DNA from: Flammeovirga pacifica
GTDB taxonomy: Bacteria > Bacteroidota > Bacteroidia > Cytophagales > Flammeovirgaceae
Assembly (NCBI RefSeq): GCF_000807855.2
Contig: NZ_JRYR02000001.1
Coordinates: 1,729,881-1,793,880 of the forward strand
DNA: 64,000 nt
Direction of reading: 5' to 3'
The notes beneath the pieces are model-generated. The model worked only from the letters and a program-made list of their open reading frames with translations, made no database searches and had not been told where the DNA came from. The position numbers and the translations under genes were made by a program. Below are positions 1 to 8,417 of this stretch, one piece after another; the first letter of the stretch is position 1; each line of letters begins with the position of its first letter.

Positions 1-1
1 T

Positions 2-712
2 CTTCAATCATGTGTTGATAACGAAGTTAGAGCAATGAATGATGCCCTGAAAGATATTCAAGTAAAATCATTATATGGGTTTAACTTTGGGGACAAAACC
101 TATTGGGATGTTCATGGTACTATATTCTCTCATAATCTTAAAGAAGAAACAACAACTATATCATCAGACCAAATAAATGCTGATTACATAGTATCTGTTC
201 ATGTTATTAAGGATAGAAGTAAAATGCCAGATATTTTTAAAGGGAAAGTAGATGATATTATTCTGATGAGTTTTGAAGATGAATTAGAGGCACCCATCAT
301 TTCAGAAATTCAGAAACTTCCTTATACTAATAGAGACCTTGATGCAGAAAAAGAATTCGCCATGAAAACTAAAGAAGTTTCATCCTCTTCTGATGATGAC
401 GTTTTTGAGGTGGTAGAAAACCCTGCTTCTGCTCCTAATGGTATGAAAGCTTTTTATGATGATTTGGGTAAAAATATCATTTATCCAAATGATGCTAAAA
501 GGAAAGATGTTGAAGGTAAAGTTTACGTTCAGTTTGTAGTAAATAAAGAGGGAGTGGCTGAGGATGTAAAAGTGGTTAGAGGTTTTGATCCAACATTCGA
601 TAAAGTTGCAGTAGACGCAGTAGCTAAAACTGTTACAAATTGGAACCCAGCCACACAAAGAGGACAAGTGGTAAAACAAAGAATGGTATTACCAGTAGTC
701 TTTAAACTTTAA
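2..712 (+). CDS. TonB C-terminal domain protein (5' truncated by window edge)
   Basis: The frame is open to the left edge of the window, so the first ATG at 35 need not be the start and the protein probably continues upstream. The last ~85 residues look like an energy-transducer TonB C-terminal domain: a segment equivalent to 'YPNDAKRKDVEGKVYVQFVV', then 'GVAEDVKVVRG', and the ending 'QRMVLPVVFKL'. In Bacteroidetes such domains often sit at the end of M56/BlaR1-like or periplasmic TonB proteins and couple the proton-motive complex to outer-membrane receptors. The N-terminal part visible here (about 130 residues) is acidic and I cannot assign it. A strong terminator follows at 737, so this is the end of its transcription unit. 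Confidence 0.75.
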   Translation, partial: LQSCVDNEVRAMNDALKDIQVKSLYGFNFGDKTYWDVHGTIFSHNLKEETTTISSDQINADYIVSVHVIKDRSKMPDIFKGKVDDIILMSFEDELEAPIISEIQKLPYTNRDLDAEKEFAMKTKEVSSSSDDDVFEVVENPASAPNGMKAFYDDLGKNIIYPNDAKRKDVEGKVYVQFVVNKEGVAEDVKVVRGFDPTFDKVAVDAVAKTVTNWNPATQRGQVVKQRMVLPVVFKL

Positions 713-736
713 GGTTATAAATTTAATTCTTATTAT

Positions 737-769
737 AAGACCCTAAGTACACACTTAGGGTCTTTTTTA
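737..769 (+). terminator. Rho-independent terminator after the TonB-domain gene
   Basis: A perfect 12-base stem (AAGACCCTAAGT / ACTTAGGGTCTT) with a 4-base loop is followed by a run of T. It begins 25 bases after the stop codon. Confidence 0.85.
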
Positions 770-912
770 TTTCATATAGATTAATATCAAACATATAAAA
801 AAGAAACTGATCTTTATTAATCAAAAGCCTAACTCAGTCATTAAATACCTAAAAAAGGAGTTTATTTAAATATTATTGTTAATCAAAGTAAATATTGCAA
901 CCTAACTCAAGT

Positions 913-928
913 TTAACCGTTTGGTTAA
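913..928. promoter_or_regulatory. Palindromic operator, distal copy
   Basis: TTAACCGTTTGGTTAA is a 16-base inverted repeat with 7-base arms (one mismatch) around a TT centre. It differs at one base from the palindrome at 1053. The shape resembles TetR-family operators such as the RutR consensus TTGACCAnnTGGTCAA, so a TetR-type regulator is the likely ligand. No such regulator is encoded in the window. Confidence 0.55.
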
Positions 929-1052
929 TTATAAGTTTAATATCAATCATTAAAAACAAAGTTGATAAAACACTTACTCTCTGGTTTGAATAAAAAATAA
1001 AGTCAAATCTTTAAAAAATATTTAAATCATAATACAAAATTATATCAATCAA

Positions 1053-1068
1053 TTAACCATTTGGTTAA
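1053..1068. promoter_or_regulatory. Palindromic operator, proximal copy
   Basis: TTAACCATTTGGTTAA is a perfect 7-2-7 palindrome. It ends 15 bases before the start codon of the MBL-fold hydrolase at 1084 and lies exactly 140 bases from the distal copy. A bound protein here would probably overlap the transcription start or leader and repress the gene. Confidence 0.6.
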
Positions 1069-1083
1069 ATAAAAAATTAAGAC

Positions 1084-2643
1084 ATGAAAAAGATACTATC
1101 TCTATTTACAATTGGTTTCTTTATGACATTCTCTCTTATTGCTCAGGATGATCAAAGACCAAACGATTATAAAGGCAATTATAAAGGTTCGGGAAAAGGT
1201 AACGCTGGTTACGTGAATAAAAAAGAATCTGTTGTAACGGATGACATTAATGATTATAAAAATCAAAAAGATATTTTCCAGACAGATCAAGAACAATTAA
1301 AAACAACAATGACCTCAGGTCTTCCAATGGGGAGATGGAACGAAGGTTTGATGTTTGAAGGTATTGCTCCTATGGACCATATGGTATCAGCAGCCAATTG
1401 GTATCCTAACACAGAAGACATTCTCGAAGATGAAATTAGAATCATCTTCATGGGATCTTCTCCAATGATTCGTCCAGGTCAAGCCAATACTTCCATACTA
1501 ATGCAGTTTGGAAATGGTAAAAACTTAGTTTTTGATATTGGTGAAGGATCAGTTGCCAACTTTGTTGGAGCAGGTATAGCCTTAAACGAAATTAACGATA
1601 TATTCCTGACCCACTTACACGTCGATCACTATGGTGCTTTACCATATGTATATATGTTTGGTGCTTGGAATGGTAGATGGAATGAGCCTCTAAGAATAAC
1701 AGGTCCTTCTGGAGCAGAAGCAAAATATGGTACTGCTCATATGGTAGAAGGTATGAAAATGATGACGGAATGGCACAGAGATGCTTTTGATGTATTCCCT
1801 ATTGGTAGAGGTTGGGAAGTTGAAGTAAATGAGTTTGATTTTAGTGATGATGGTGGTGTTGTTTATGACCAAGACGGAATACAAGTAATTCACTGGCAAC
1901 AAGCACACTGTAAAGATGGTGCTTCTGCTTACAGAGTTGAATACAAAGGGATGTCTATTGTATTCTCTGGTGATGGTAGACCCAACAAATTAACTGCAAA
2001 ATATGGTAAAGATGCAGATGTTTTGATCACAGAGATGCAAGCAGAAGTAGTTGCTATTTCGTCACAAGTTTACGGTGTACCGGCTGTATTATCTAGATAC
2101 ACCATTGATACTCACCACAACCCAGCTTATGCAGCAGGTAAATTGTACGATGATGCTAATCCTAGATTAGCAATGGCTACTCACACATTTGATGACTTGT
2201 ATGCTAACAACGAGATGGTTGCTGAGGTTAGAGAACACTATAACGGTCCTTTCCACTTTGGTTTTGATGGTGTAGTTGTCAACGTAACAAAAGATAAAAT
2301 CTGGGTTAGAGATGGTCAATTACCTGATTATCCAAATGCAACACCTCCTCAAGCAGGGTCTCAAGTAGCAGAAAACGGTGGTTTAATCGTTCCAACACCA
2401 AGAAAGAAAAGAGAAGACATGCAAAATCAGTATATCAGAGATATGCAGTACAAACCAGAAGAATATTATCCAGAAGGATTTACACCTGAGTTAACGTACA
2501 TCTGGCCATCTGATAAGCCCATCTTTGTTCCAACTGAAAAAATTCCTTCATCTATGAAGAGAAGAAGAACAGACTTTGATGATCAAGGTAACTTTATCAA
2601 AAAGAGAGATTTTAAACTAGACAATGTCGAAACTACTAAATAA
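1084..2643 (+). CDS. Exported metallo-beta-lactamase-fold hydrolase (GntH-like)
   Basis: This 519-residue protein starts with a signal peptide (about residues 1-20, ending LIA-QDD). The MBL-fold zinc signature HLHVDH is at residues 177-182, and later candidate ligands are seen in 'HWQQAHCKDGAS', 'FSGDGRPN' and 'MATHTFDD'. The fold resembles RNase Z/arylsulfatase-like MBL enzymes, but the signal peptide and ~100-residue N-terminal lead place it in the periplasm or outside. The block 'PMDHMVSAANWYP' and the segment around 'GAWNGRWNEPLRI' recall the family annotated as guanitoxin-biosynthesis hydrolase GntH. That match is from memory, and the gene's other pathway partners are absent here. The substrate is unknown. 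Two palindromic operators lie upstream, so expression is probably ligand-controlled. Confidence 0.8.
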   Translation: MKKILSLFTIGFFMTFSLIAQDDQRPNDYKGNYKGSGKGNAGYVNKKESVVTDDINDYKNQKDIFQTDQEQLKTTMTSGLPMGRWNEGLMFEGIAPMDHMVSAANWYPNTEDILEDEIRIIFMGSSPMIRPGQANTSILMQFGNGKNLVFDIGEGSVANFVGAGIALNEINDIFLTHLHVDHYGALPYVYMFGAWNGRWNEPLRITGPSGAEAKYGTAHMVEGMKMMTEWHRDAFDVFPIGRGWEVEVNEFDFSDDGGVVYDQDGIQVIHWQQAHCKDGASAYRVEYKGMSIVFSGDGRPNKLTAKYGKDADVLITEMQAEVVAISSQVYGVPAVLSRYTIDTHHNPAYAAGKLYDDANPRLAMATHTFDDLYANNEMVAEVREHYNGPFHFGFDGVVVNVTKDKIWVRDGQLPDYPNATPPQAGSQVAENGGLIVPTPRKKREDMQNQYIRDMQYKPEEYYPEGFTPELTYIWPSDKPIFVPTEKIPSSMKRRRTDFDDQGNFIKKRDFKLDNVETTK

Positions 2644-2658
2644 TTAATTTTTAAATCA

Positions 2659-2682
2659 GAAGCTGGCCTTAGGGTCAGCTTC
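2659..2682. repeat. Intercistronic hairpin
   Basis: GAAGCTGGCC-TTAG-GGTCAGCTTC forms a 10-pair stem with one G-T pair between the MBL gene and the next ORF. It is followed by A rather than T on this strand, so it is not a typical terminator. It may be an mRNA stabiliser or processing element. Confidence 0.5.
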
Positions 2683-2697
2683 AAAAAAATAACAATC

Positions 2698-3105
2698 ATG
2701 AAAAAGCTTATACTTTTCGTCTCATTCATCCTTATCAATATCACTTTATCTGCTCAATCTAAAGAACAAGCTATAATGGCACTAAGAGCAGAAGAACACA
2801 CCAAAGTGACAATTGAAGATAATACAGTCATATTTACAGATCATTTTTCCGCAATTGAAGATGTTGAAAACTACAATTATTTGGCTCTTGAGTTGGCTGA
2901 AAGTCTATACAATCAGATGTGTGACGAGCAACAAAATTATTATTTTAATGCATTATTTACTGAGGATTTAGACTATCAAAATATCATAGAATGCAAAAAT
3001 GGAGTGATACTCAATCTTAAAGCAGATACTAAAGGAATTCAAGTAGTAATTACTACTTACCCAGATGGCGAAGTAGCCAACGAGTATTTTTCATTCAATG
3101 ATTGA
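2698..3105 (+). CDS. Small secreted protein of unknown function
   Basis: This 135-residue protein has a clear signal peptide (residues 1-19, MKKLILFVSFILINITLSA, then QSKEQ). I recognise no family. The mature part is acidic and probably alpha/beta, with two cysteines in 'MCDEQ' and 'IECKNG'. It lies 54 bases after the MBL-fold hydrolase on the same strand and ends at a shared terminator, so the two may be cotranscribed and both act outside the cytoplasm. No catalytic motif is visible. Confidence 0.65.
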   Translation: MKKLILFVSFILINITLSAQSKEQAIMALRAEEHTKVTIEDNTVIFTDHFSAIEDVENYNYLALELAESLYNQMCDEQQNYYFNALFTEDLDYQNIIECKNGVILNLKADTKGIQVVITTYPDGEVANEYFSFND

Positions 3106-3130
3106 CCCTATTCTAATTATTAAAAATAAA

Positions 3131-3162
3131 AAGGATTTGATGATTCACTTCATCAAATCCTT
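3131..3162. terminator. Bidirectional terminator between convergent genes
   Basis: A perfect 13-base stem (AAGGATTTGATGA / TCATCAAATCCTT) has a 6-base loop. A-rich sequence on the left and T-containing sequence on the right allow use from both directions. Confidence 0.75.
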
Positions 3163-3196
3163 AATAATAATGTTTTTTGATTGGTTTTTAGTATGA

Positions 3197-3544
3197 TTAC
3201 AGCTCTTCAGATGTTCGTTTCCTAAACTTAAATTTTATCTTATTTACTATACTCACCTTTCTAAAGAATGAATAATAAATAAATAAAGCTCCTGCACAAA
3301 AATCGATTAACACCCAAACTAATTTATTCCCAATCTCTACTGGGAAAATCGGATTGAAGACCACTAAAATAGAGATAAACCCTAAGAAATGTACGGTAAG
3401 CTTTTGAAACATTTTCCACTCTCGTAAAGACGCTGTTATAGCACCAATACTAATAATTACTTTCAGAATAACATAATATTCGGTTGGTAAGGGAAAAACT
3501 GAGAGAAATAATAATGTCGCGCAAATAACAAAAAAGTTAATCAT
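3197..3544 (-). CDS. Small four-helix membrane protein (DUF6804-like)
   Basis: Starting at the ATG at 3544 gives 115 residues; the longer frame to 3586 would need a TTG start and adds a polar stretch. Four hydrophobic helices are separated by short loops. The pattern 'PLPTEYYVILK' after helix 1, 'FNPIFPVEIGN' and 'WVLIDFCAGALFIYYSF' matches the small membrane family I know as DUF6804. The C-terminus is very basic (KIKFKFRKR), as expected for a cytoplasmic tail. No function is known. Confidence 0.6.
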   Translation of the reverse strand: MINFFVICATLLFLSVFPLPTEYYVILKVIISIGAITASLREWKMFQKLTVHFLGFISILVVFNPIFPVEIGNKLVWVLIDFCAGALFIYYSFFRKVSIVNKIKFKFRKRTSEEL

Positions 3545-3833
3545 TTTTCTAGTTGAAATTGGATGATGGATAATAATTACACTCAAACTCTAAAAGGGAA
3601 CCCTTAAAGAATCAAAATGTTTAAAGTAGTATTCGATAATGCTATGTATTGATTATTGAATGTTGCTTTTCATTTTTCAATATTCTTCTAATTACACAAC
3701 AAAAACAATACCTAGTCCAATAAACCCCTGTAAAACAACTATTTTTTTACTATTAAAAACATAAATTGATCTAATTAATAAAATATTATTCCGTGATATT
3801 GATGATAAGAAAACAATTCATCTTAGATCTAAT

Positions 3834-6800
3834 TTAATTTACCATCACAAATGGTCCCCAAAAATAAGGTCGTTTATATTTTTCCAACATATCCAATTGA
3901 GCTTGTCTAAAGGCAACATACCTATCGGATGTTTCATTCCAATGTTTGTAAAATTGAGTCATTAATTCTTGGGTAGCTTTATCATCTACACTCCATAGAC
4001 TCATAATTACTGTTTTCACACCAGCTATTCCAAAGGCATATTGTAAACCAGAAATACCCTTACCTTCGGTCACTTCTGATACTCCCGATTGACAAGCTGA
4101 TAAAATCAACAAATCTGTATTTTGAAGATTTAACCCTGCCACTTCAAATGCCGTTAAAATGCCATCATTTCCTGATTGATAAATCTCTTCTAAAGAACGA
4201 GCTTCACTATTAGTATATTCAGAAAAGAACAACCCTGATCTCAATAATGAATTTTCATTAATCTCATTTTTTAAGTGATTGATAAAAAAACCATGAGTAG
4301 CTATATGAATCACCTCTGCTGATTTTTTTAAAGATTTCAGCACTTCTTCTTTAGCTGCATCTCTTGTAAAGATTTCTACTTCCCACCCATTTTCAGTAAG
4401 CATATCTTGAGAGTTTTTAATCTCTTTTCCTGTACCTGGTAATTCTGCTAACTTCACATTCAAACCTTTACTGATAGTACCTCTTGTATTGGAGTTTTTT
4501 ATCAACTTTTCATCAAAGACAGGATTACCAATAAGTAAAGCCCTTTGATGTTTCTTTCTCACTTTCGGTTCATTATTATACTCTGCGGTTGTGCTTGTTA
4601 ATTGCCTTACAAAATCTTCTTGTATAACATATTGTTCTGTGTTAGGGTTCTTTAGAGTATTGATATTTATCAAGTTATATATCCCATCCGCTACTAAATA
4701 GATTTTATCGGCAGTAATAGATAATTCAGCTAATTTATCTTTAATAGGCTTCCAATAATTATTATAAGGATCATCGTCATTGGCTTCATTGACAAAGGTT
4801 AAACCTCTACCTAATGGTAAACTTTGTCTCTGGTAATTAAAAAATACCTTTCCTTCTAAAAACTCATCCTCTCCTAAATCTATTTTAATCGGATATTCCG
4901 ATTGACTATGTACCAATAAAGCAATGTATTTTGTTACTCTTTTTCCCGATGTCCTTAATTTCACAATCTCTATTGCTACCTCATTCTCTTTTACTTTTTC
5001 TTTTACGTTTTCCCAAGTAAGTCTTTTAGTCATCTCTTGTTTCCCAACATATTCGTTACTGGCTAAAACTAAGGTCTTCTCAAGGTTATTGATTTTAAAT
5101 TGAAGTTTTGATTGATCAATATTTAATTTCTCTCTCTGTTCCTCTGTAAAAAAATTGAGTGTAGCTATTTGGTCTCTACCTTTTAAAATATTGCTAGTGT
5201 ATGATGGAAAACCTTGCTTAATCCTTTCTTGTCGATATTTATACATATGGTTCAAACGATCTCTTGTTTCTACTAAAAAGAAATCTCTAAACTGAAGTTG
5301 TATATCATAACAATGTTTCAGCATCAAAGGAGAAACCTCATCTCCCATCATGTCAAAAATCTCAAAAAATCGATCAAATAATGTATTCGTGTTTTGAAGG
5401 TATTTCATTTTTTCTTGTGAACTGGAATATCTCATCGTTTGCTCATAAAAACGAAATCTATCTTCTACAGCTGCAATAATAATCTCTTCTGCTTTACTCC
5501 ATTCCTTTAACAGTGCATATGTATAAGCCCATCCCGATCTCACTCTCGTGTTTAGGATAGTCCCACTTATAGTTTCTTTCGATAATTCTTCATAGATGGA
5601 TAAAGCACTCTGATAATCATTCGTTTTTATTGCAAGTAACGCTTTATACATCCTTGCTTGAATAAAATGAACTTCGCTTGCTGTTACATATTTTTGAAAT
5701 AGCTCAAGAGATTCATTGATATAAACATTAGCAGAATCGTATTGATGTAAGTGATAATAATCTCTGCCTATTTGCTCATTAACAATAGCCATAGCATAAT
5801 GTCTTTCTCCAAAAATATTATGCATCAATTGTAACGATTCTTGATTTTTCTTTAATGCTGTTTGAAAATCCATTTCACTTTCTGCCAAATAAGCTTCTAC
5901 AGCAAGTACTTCAGCAAAATTGATGGTGGAGTCTTGTTTCACTTTCAATAATAAAGCTTTGCCTTGTTTAAGTAGTTTTTTGGGTCTTTCTACTCTCCCC
6001 ATATAAATTTGTAATTCTATGAGGTCTAAATAAGACTCCACAAAATTTCTAGTGTACATGTTATGAGTAAACCTTAATTGTTCTAGCTGAGATGTCAAAA
6101 GAATTTCCGCATCTACAAACCGACCGTTTATGATATACCATCTCGCTTTTGTTGTCTCAAAATAGAGATTATTTCTTGCCTCTTCTCCCAATAAAGATTC
6201 TACCTTATTCAACATCTGCTCAACATCAGAATAATCTCCCCTCTTTATTTTGATATTGATAAGCCCAACAAAACACTCCACATACTTAAACTTTTCTTTA
6301 GTATCTTTTTGATAAATTTGAATGGAAGTATTTAATAACTGTTCTGCTTCTAAAAATCGACTTTGATGATAAAATATTAAAGCTAATGTTGTGTTGATAG
6401 AAGCATAAGCAAAATGATTCTTACCCAACATCTCTTCGGCAATGTCTCTCACTTTCGTTACCTGTTTTTCTGCTTCTTCATAGAGACCGTCAAGCATCAT
6501 TGCTTCTCCAAGTACTAACTTACATCTTGCATAATTTGCCGATTTATCCCATCCTTTTTCTTTTAATCGAGATAATTCTTTGTTTAAAACTTCTTGTGCT
6601 AAATCTTGTCTATTGGTTGCGTTATATAGCTTACCTATATAAATTTTCAGATCAGAAAAGTCATTATCAAAAGTAAATTTCTCTTCTATTGTTTTGGATA
6701 ATGAATCAGCTTCTGTGAAATATTGCTCTGCATTTCTTATATCTCCATTTCTAAATGCAATTAGTCCTTTATTTCCTAAATAATGTACTTGATTGGCATT

Positions 6801-7241
6801 TGTATTCCCTAAAGTATTGTCTAAAATACTCAAGATTTGATTCATCCACTTTTCTGCTTCATCCTTTCTTCCTTGTAAAATATAGGATGTACATAAGTAA
6901 TTTAACGTAAGAGCATAATCAGGATAAAGCCACCCGGTTGTTTTATCAAATATTTCTAATGTTTTTTTAAACTGATTGGAGGCTTCTGTGTATTCTTGTC
7001 TTGTTAAACATATTCTGCCTAAAATAATTCTAGGTAATGTTTCATGAATAGTATTTTCACCATGAATTTTAATTTCATGATCCACCCATTTCTCAGATTT
7101 CTGTTTCGCCTGATTTAACTTACCCTGATTGGATAACAAAATAATATCACTAACAGAGAAATTTTCTTTTTCAACACCTATTGAAGGAGCGATGAGGTAA
7201 AAACTAAAGAAAATAAAAAGTAATGAAAATGATGAATTCAT
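3834..7241 (-). CDS. Exported TPR-CHAT domain protein (caspase-like)
   Basis: This 1135-residue protein has an N-terminal hydrophobic segment (about 4-22) that looks like a signal peptide. Some 600 residues of helical TPR-type repeats follow, with recurring patterns such as 'A..L..Y...A' and 'EAEKWMNQ'. A linker of roughly 150 residues leads to a C-terminal CHAT domain, the caspase/separase-like protease fold associated with TPRs. The catalytic histidine is H983 in 'HIATHGFF' and the catalytic cysteine is C1050 in 'LSACQSGV'. Both are present, so it is probably an active cysteine protease. The domain ends with the typical 'SLWSVDDKATQELM' and a final 'PYFWGPFVMVN'. It stands alone on this strand, and the target is unknown. 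The signal peptide argues against an intracellular effector role. Confidence 0.85.
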   Translation of the reverse strand: MNSSFSLLFIFFSFYLIAPSIGVEKENFSVSDIILLSNQGKLNQAKQKSEKWVDHEIKIHGENTIHETLPRIILGRICLTRQEYTEASNQFKKTLEIFDKTTGWLYPDYALTLNYLCTSYILQGRKDEAEKWMNQILSILDNTLGNTNANQVHYLGNKGLIAFRNGDIRNAEQYFTEADSLSKTIEEKFTFDNDFSDLKIYIGKLYNATNRQDLAQEVLNKELSRLKEKGWDKSANYARCKLVLGEAMMLDGLYEEAEKQVTKVRDIAEEMLGKNHFAYASINTTLALIFYHQSRFLEAEQLLNTSIQIYQKDTKEKFKYVECFVGLINIKIKRGDYSDVEQMLNKVESLLGEEARNNLYFETTKARWYIINGRFVDAEILLTSQLEQLRFTHNMYTRNFVESYLDLIELQIYMGRVERPKKLLKQGKALLLKVKQDSTINFAEVLAVEAYLAESEMDFQTALKKNQESLQLMHNIFGERHYAMAIVNEQIGRDYYHLHQYDSANVYINESLELFQKYVTASEVHFIQARMYKALLAIKTNDYQSALSIYEELSKETISGTILNTRVRSGWAYTYALLKEWSKAEEIIIAAVEDRFRFYEQTMRYSSSQEKMKYLQNTNTLFDRFFEIFDMMGDEVSPLMLKHCYDIQLQFRDFFLVETRDRLNHMYKYRQERIKQGFPSYTSNILKGRDQIATLNFFTEEQREKLNIDQSKLQFKINNLEKTLVLASNEYVGKQEMTKRLTWENVKEKVKENEVAIEIVKLRTSGKRVTKYIALLVHSQSEYPIKIDLGEDEFLEGKVFFNYQRQSLPLGRGLTFVNEANDDDPYNNYWKPIKDKLAELSITADKIYLVADGIYNLININTLKNPNTEQYVIQEDFVRQLTSTTAEYNNEPKVRKKHQRALLIGNPVFDEKLIKNSNTRGTISKGLNVKLAELPGTGKEIKNSQDMLTENGWEVEIFTRDAAKEEVLKSLKKSAEVIHIATHGFFINHLKNEINENSLLRSGLFFSEYTNSEARSLEEIYQSGNDGILTAFEVAGLNLQNTDLLILSACQSGVSEVTEGKGISGLQYAFGIAGVKTVIMSLWSVDDKATQELMTQFYKHWNETSDRYVAFRQAQLDMLEKYKRPYFWGPFVMVN

Positions 7242-7532
7242 GGGATGGAATATAAAAAATGCGAGAATTACTCAAAATATACAATTTCATCTAATATAAA
7301 TGATTAATATTTTTATTAAATGAAGATTTAAGGACATATCTGTTTTAATATTTGATAAAACAATTTAGCCGAATTTATATTAATAAAGCCCTATTTTATT
7401 TAATATTTTATTTTTTTGTTAAACCCCTAACAACCATTTTAACAAAGAATGAGTCAATAATAATTGATTCACCTTTTTTGAAATAATTTCACCAGTTAAA
7501 AGAGATCTACATAAATATTGACTTTTATAAAT

Positions 7533-7724
7533 ATGACACACATTATCACATTACTCACAGCATTAATCCTTATGGTTTTAGGTAGTATTAAATTCACGAG
7601 TATTTATAGATACTTAGGTTTAATTAAATTTGAAGCAGTTTCTTTGAGTGTAGTCACTTCCTTCTTATTGATTGTAATCTTTGCTAAAATCATCAAAGAG
7701 CTTATTGATATTTTTGCCTATTAA
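7533..7724 (+). CDS. Small two-helix membrane protein
   Basis: The ATG at 7533 gives 63 residues with two predicted transmembrane helices (about 4-21 and 37-56) and a short basic loop (KFTSIYRYLGLIKF). The upstream in-frame TTG at 7518 is less likely. The 3' end overlaps the convergent phosphopantetheinyl transferase gene by 4 bases. I recognise no family, and it may not be expressed, but its codon pattern and two clean helices favour a real gene. Confidence 0.45.
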   Translation: MTHIITLLTALILMVLGSIKFTSIYRYLGLIKFEAVSLSVVTSFLLIVIFAKIIKELIDIFAY

Positions 7725-8341
7725 GGCTGATAACAAATAGCGATAGCAACTTCATTACCTATCGTTTTTATATCAAATGTCCAATTATTTTGATTTTGTA
7801 ATTGAAGCTTCCATTCATTACCCACAAACCAGAAACTAAAATCCGACAATAAATAATTTTTATCTGTCGCTTTTATAAATGCCTCTTTCATTGTGAACAA
7901 TTGAAATAGAGCCATTTTTCGTTTATTGGTATCACTAATAGATTGTACCTCTTGTAATTCTTGTGGAGATAGAAACCATTTTAATTTTTTCTCATCCAAA
8001 GAAGTAATAGGTTCCATATCTACCCCTATTTCTTTTTTTGCTACAGCCACCACAAAATATCCACTACTATGGGATAAATTAAAAAATATCTCATTCCCAT
8101 ATATAGACGATAAATAAGGTTTTCCATTTAGGGTATAGCTAAATGATATTTGCTTAGGAGAAACATTTAAATGTTTAGAAAGACAATGTTTTAGAAAAGT
8201 ACGTCCTAATAAAAACTCTTCTCTTTTCTGATCTGTCAGAAAGCGTTTATATCTTTTTCGTTCATCTCCATCTAAAAGGCTTAAATCACCTTTAATACTA
8301 TCTTCTGCTGAGGTATATAAATCGTATTTTTTATTGATCAT
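7721..8341 (-). CDS. 4'-phosphopantetheinyl transferase, Sfp type
   Basis: The enzyme moves the phosphopantetheine arm of CoA onto a conserved serine of acyl- or peptidyl-carrier proteins. At 206 residues it has the Sfp/AcpT-like layout: 'NGKPYL' near 72-77, 'FNLSHS' at 87-92, the Mg-binding pair in 'IGVDMEP' (D108, E110) and the 'MKEAFIKA' motif (K152, E153, K157). No carrier protein or synthase gene is adjacent, so the partner is elsewhere. It could serve fatty-acid synthesis or a secondary-metabolite or flexirubin-type pathway; the sequence does not decide. Confidence 0.88.
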   Translation of the reverse strand: MINKKYDLYTSAEDSIKGDLSLLDGDERKRYKRFLTDQKREEFLLGRTFLKHCLSKHLNVSPKQISFSYTLNGKPYLSSIYGNEIFFNLSHSSGYFVVAVAKKEIGVDMEPITSLDEKKLKWFLSPQELQEVQSISDTNKRKMALFQLFTMKEAFIKATDKNYLLSDFSFWFVGNEWKLQLQNQNNWTFDIKTIGNEVAIAICYQP

Positions 8342-8366
8342 TGATTACTAATTATATCACGAAGAT

Positions 8367-8374
8367 CAAAAATA
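8367..8374 (-). promoter_or_regulatory. Candidate -7 box of the phosphopantetheinyl transferase gene
   Basis: Read on the minus strand this is TATTTTTG, matching the Bacteroidetes -7 consensus TAnnTTTG, 25 bases before the start codon at 8341. It also lies in the T-rich tail of the terminator of the upstream lipoprotein gene. AT-rich DNA makes chance matches common. Confidence 0.35.
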
Positions 8375-8381
8375 ATAAAAA

Positions 8382-8407
8382 ATCCCTGCTGAAAAATCAA
8401 CAGGGAT
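8382..8407 (-). terminator. Terminator of the lipoprotein gene at 8418
   Basis: A 7-base stem (ATCCCTG / CAGGGAT) extended by TGA/TCA closes on an A-rich loop. Read on the minus strand it is followed by a long T-rich tail, just after the stop codon of the gene ending at 8418. Confidence 0.75.
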
Positions 8408-8417
8408 CAATTTATGA

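Larger units (their letters stand above)
713..1083. other. 371-base intergenic region holding a terminator and two operators
   Basis: This gap holds the terminator at 737 and two palindromes at 913 and 1053. The rest is AT-rich and I see no further gene. It is the upstream regulatory region of the MBL-fold hydrolase. Confidence 0.7.

Noticed and set aside
2659..2682. Intrinsic terminator between the MBL and secreted-protein genes
   Set aside because: The stem is strong, but A and not T follows it on the coding strand, and no T-run lies on the other strand.
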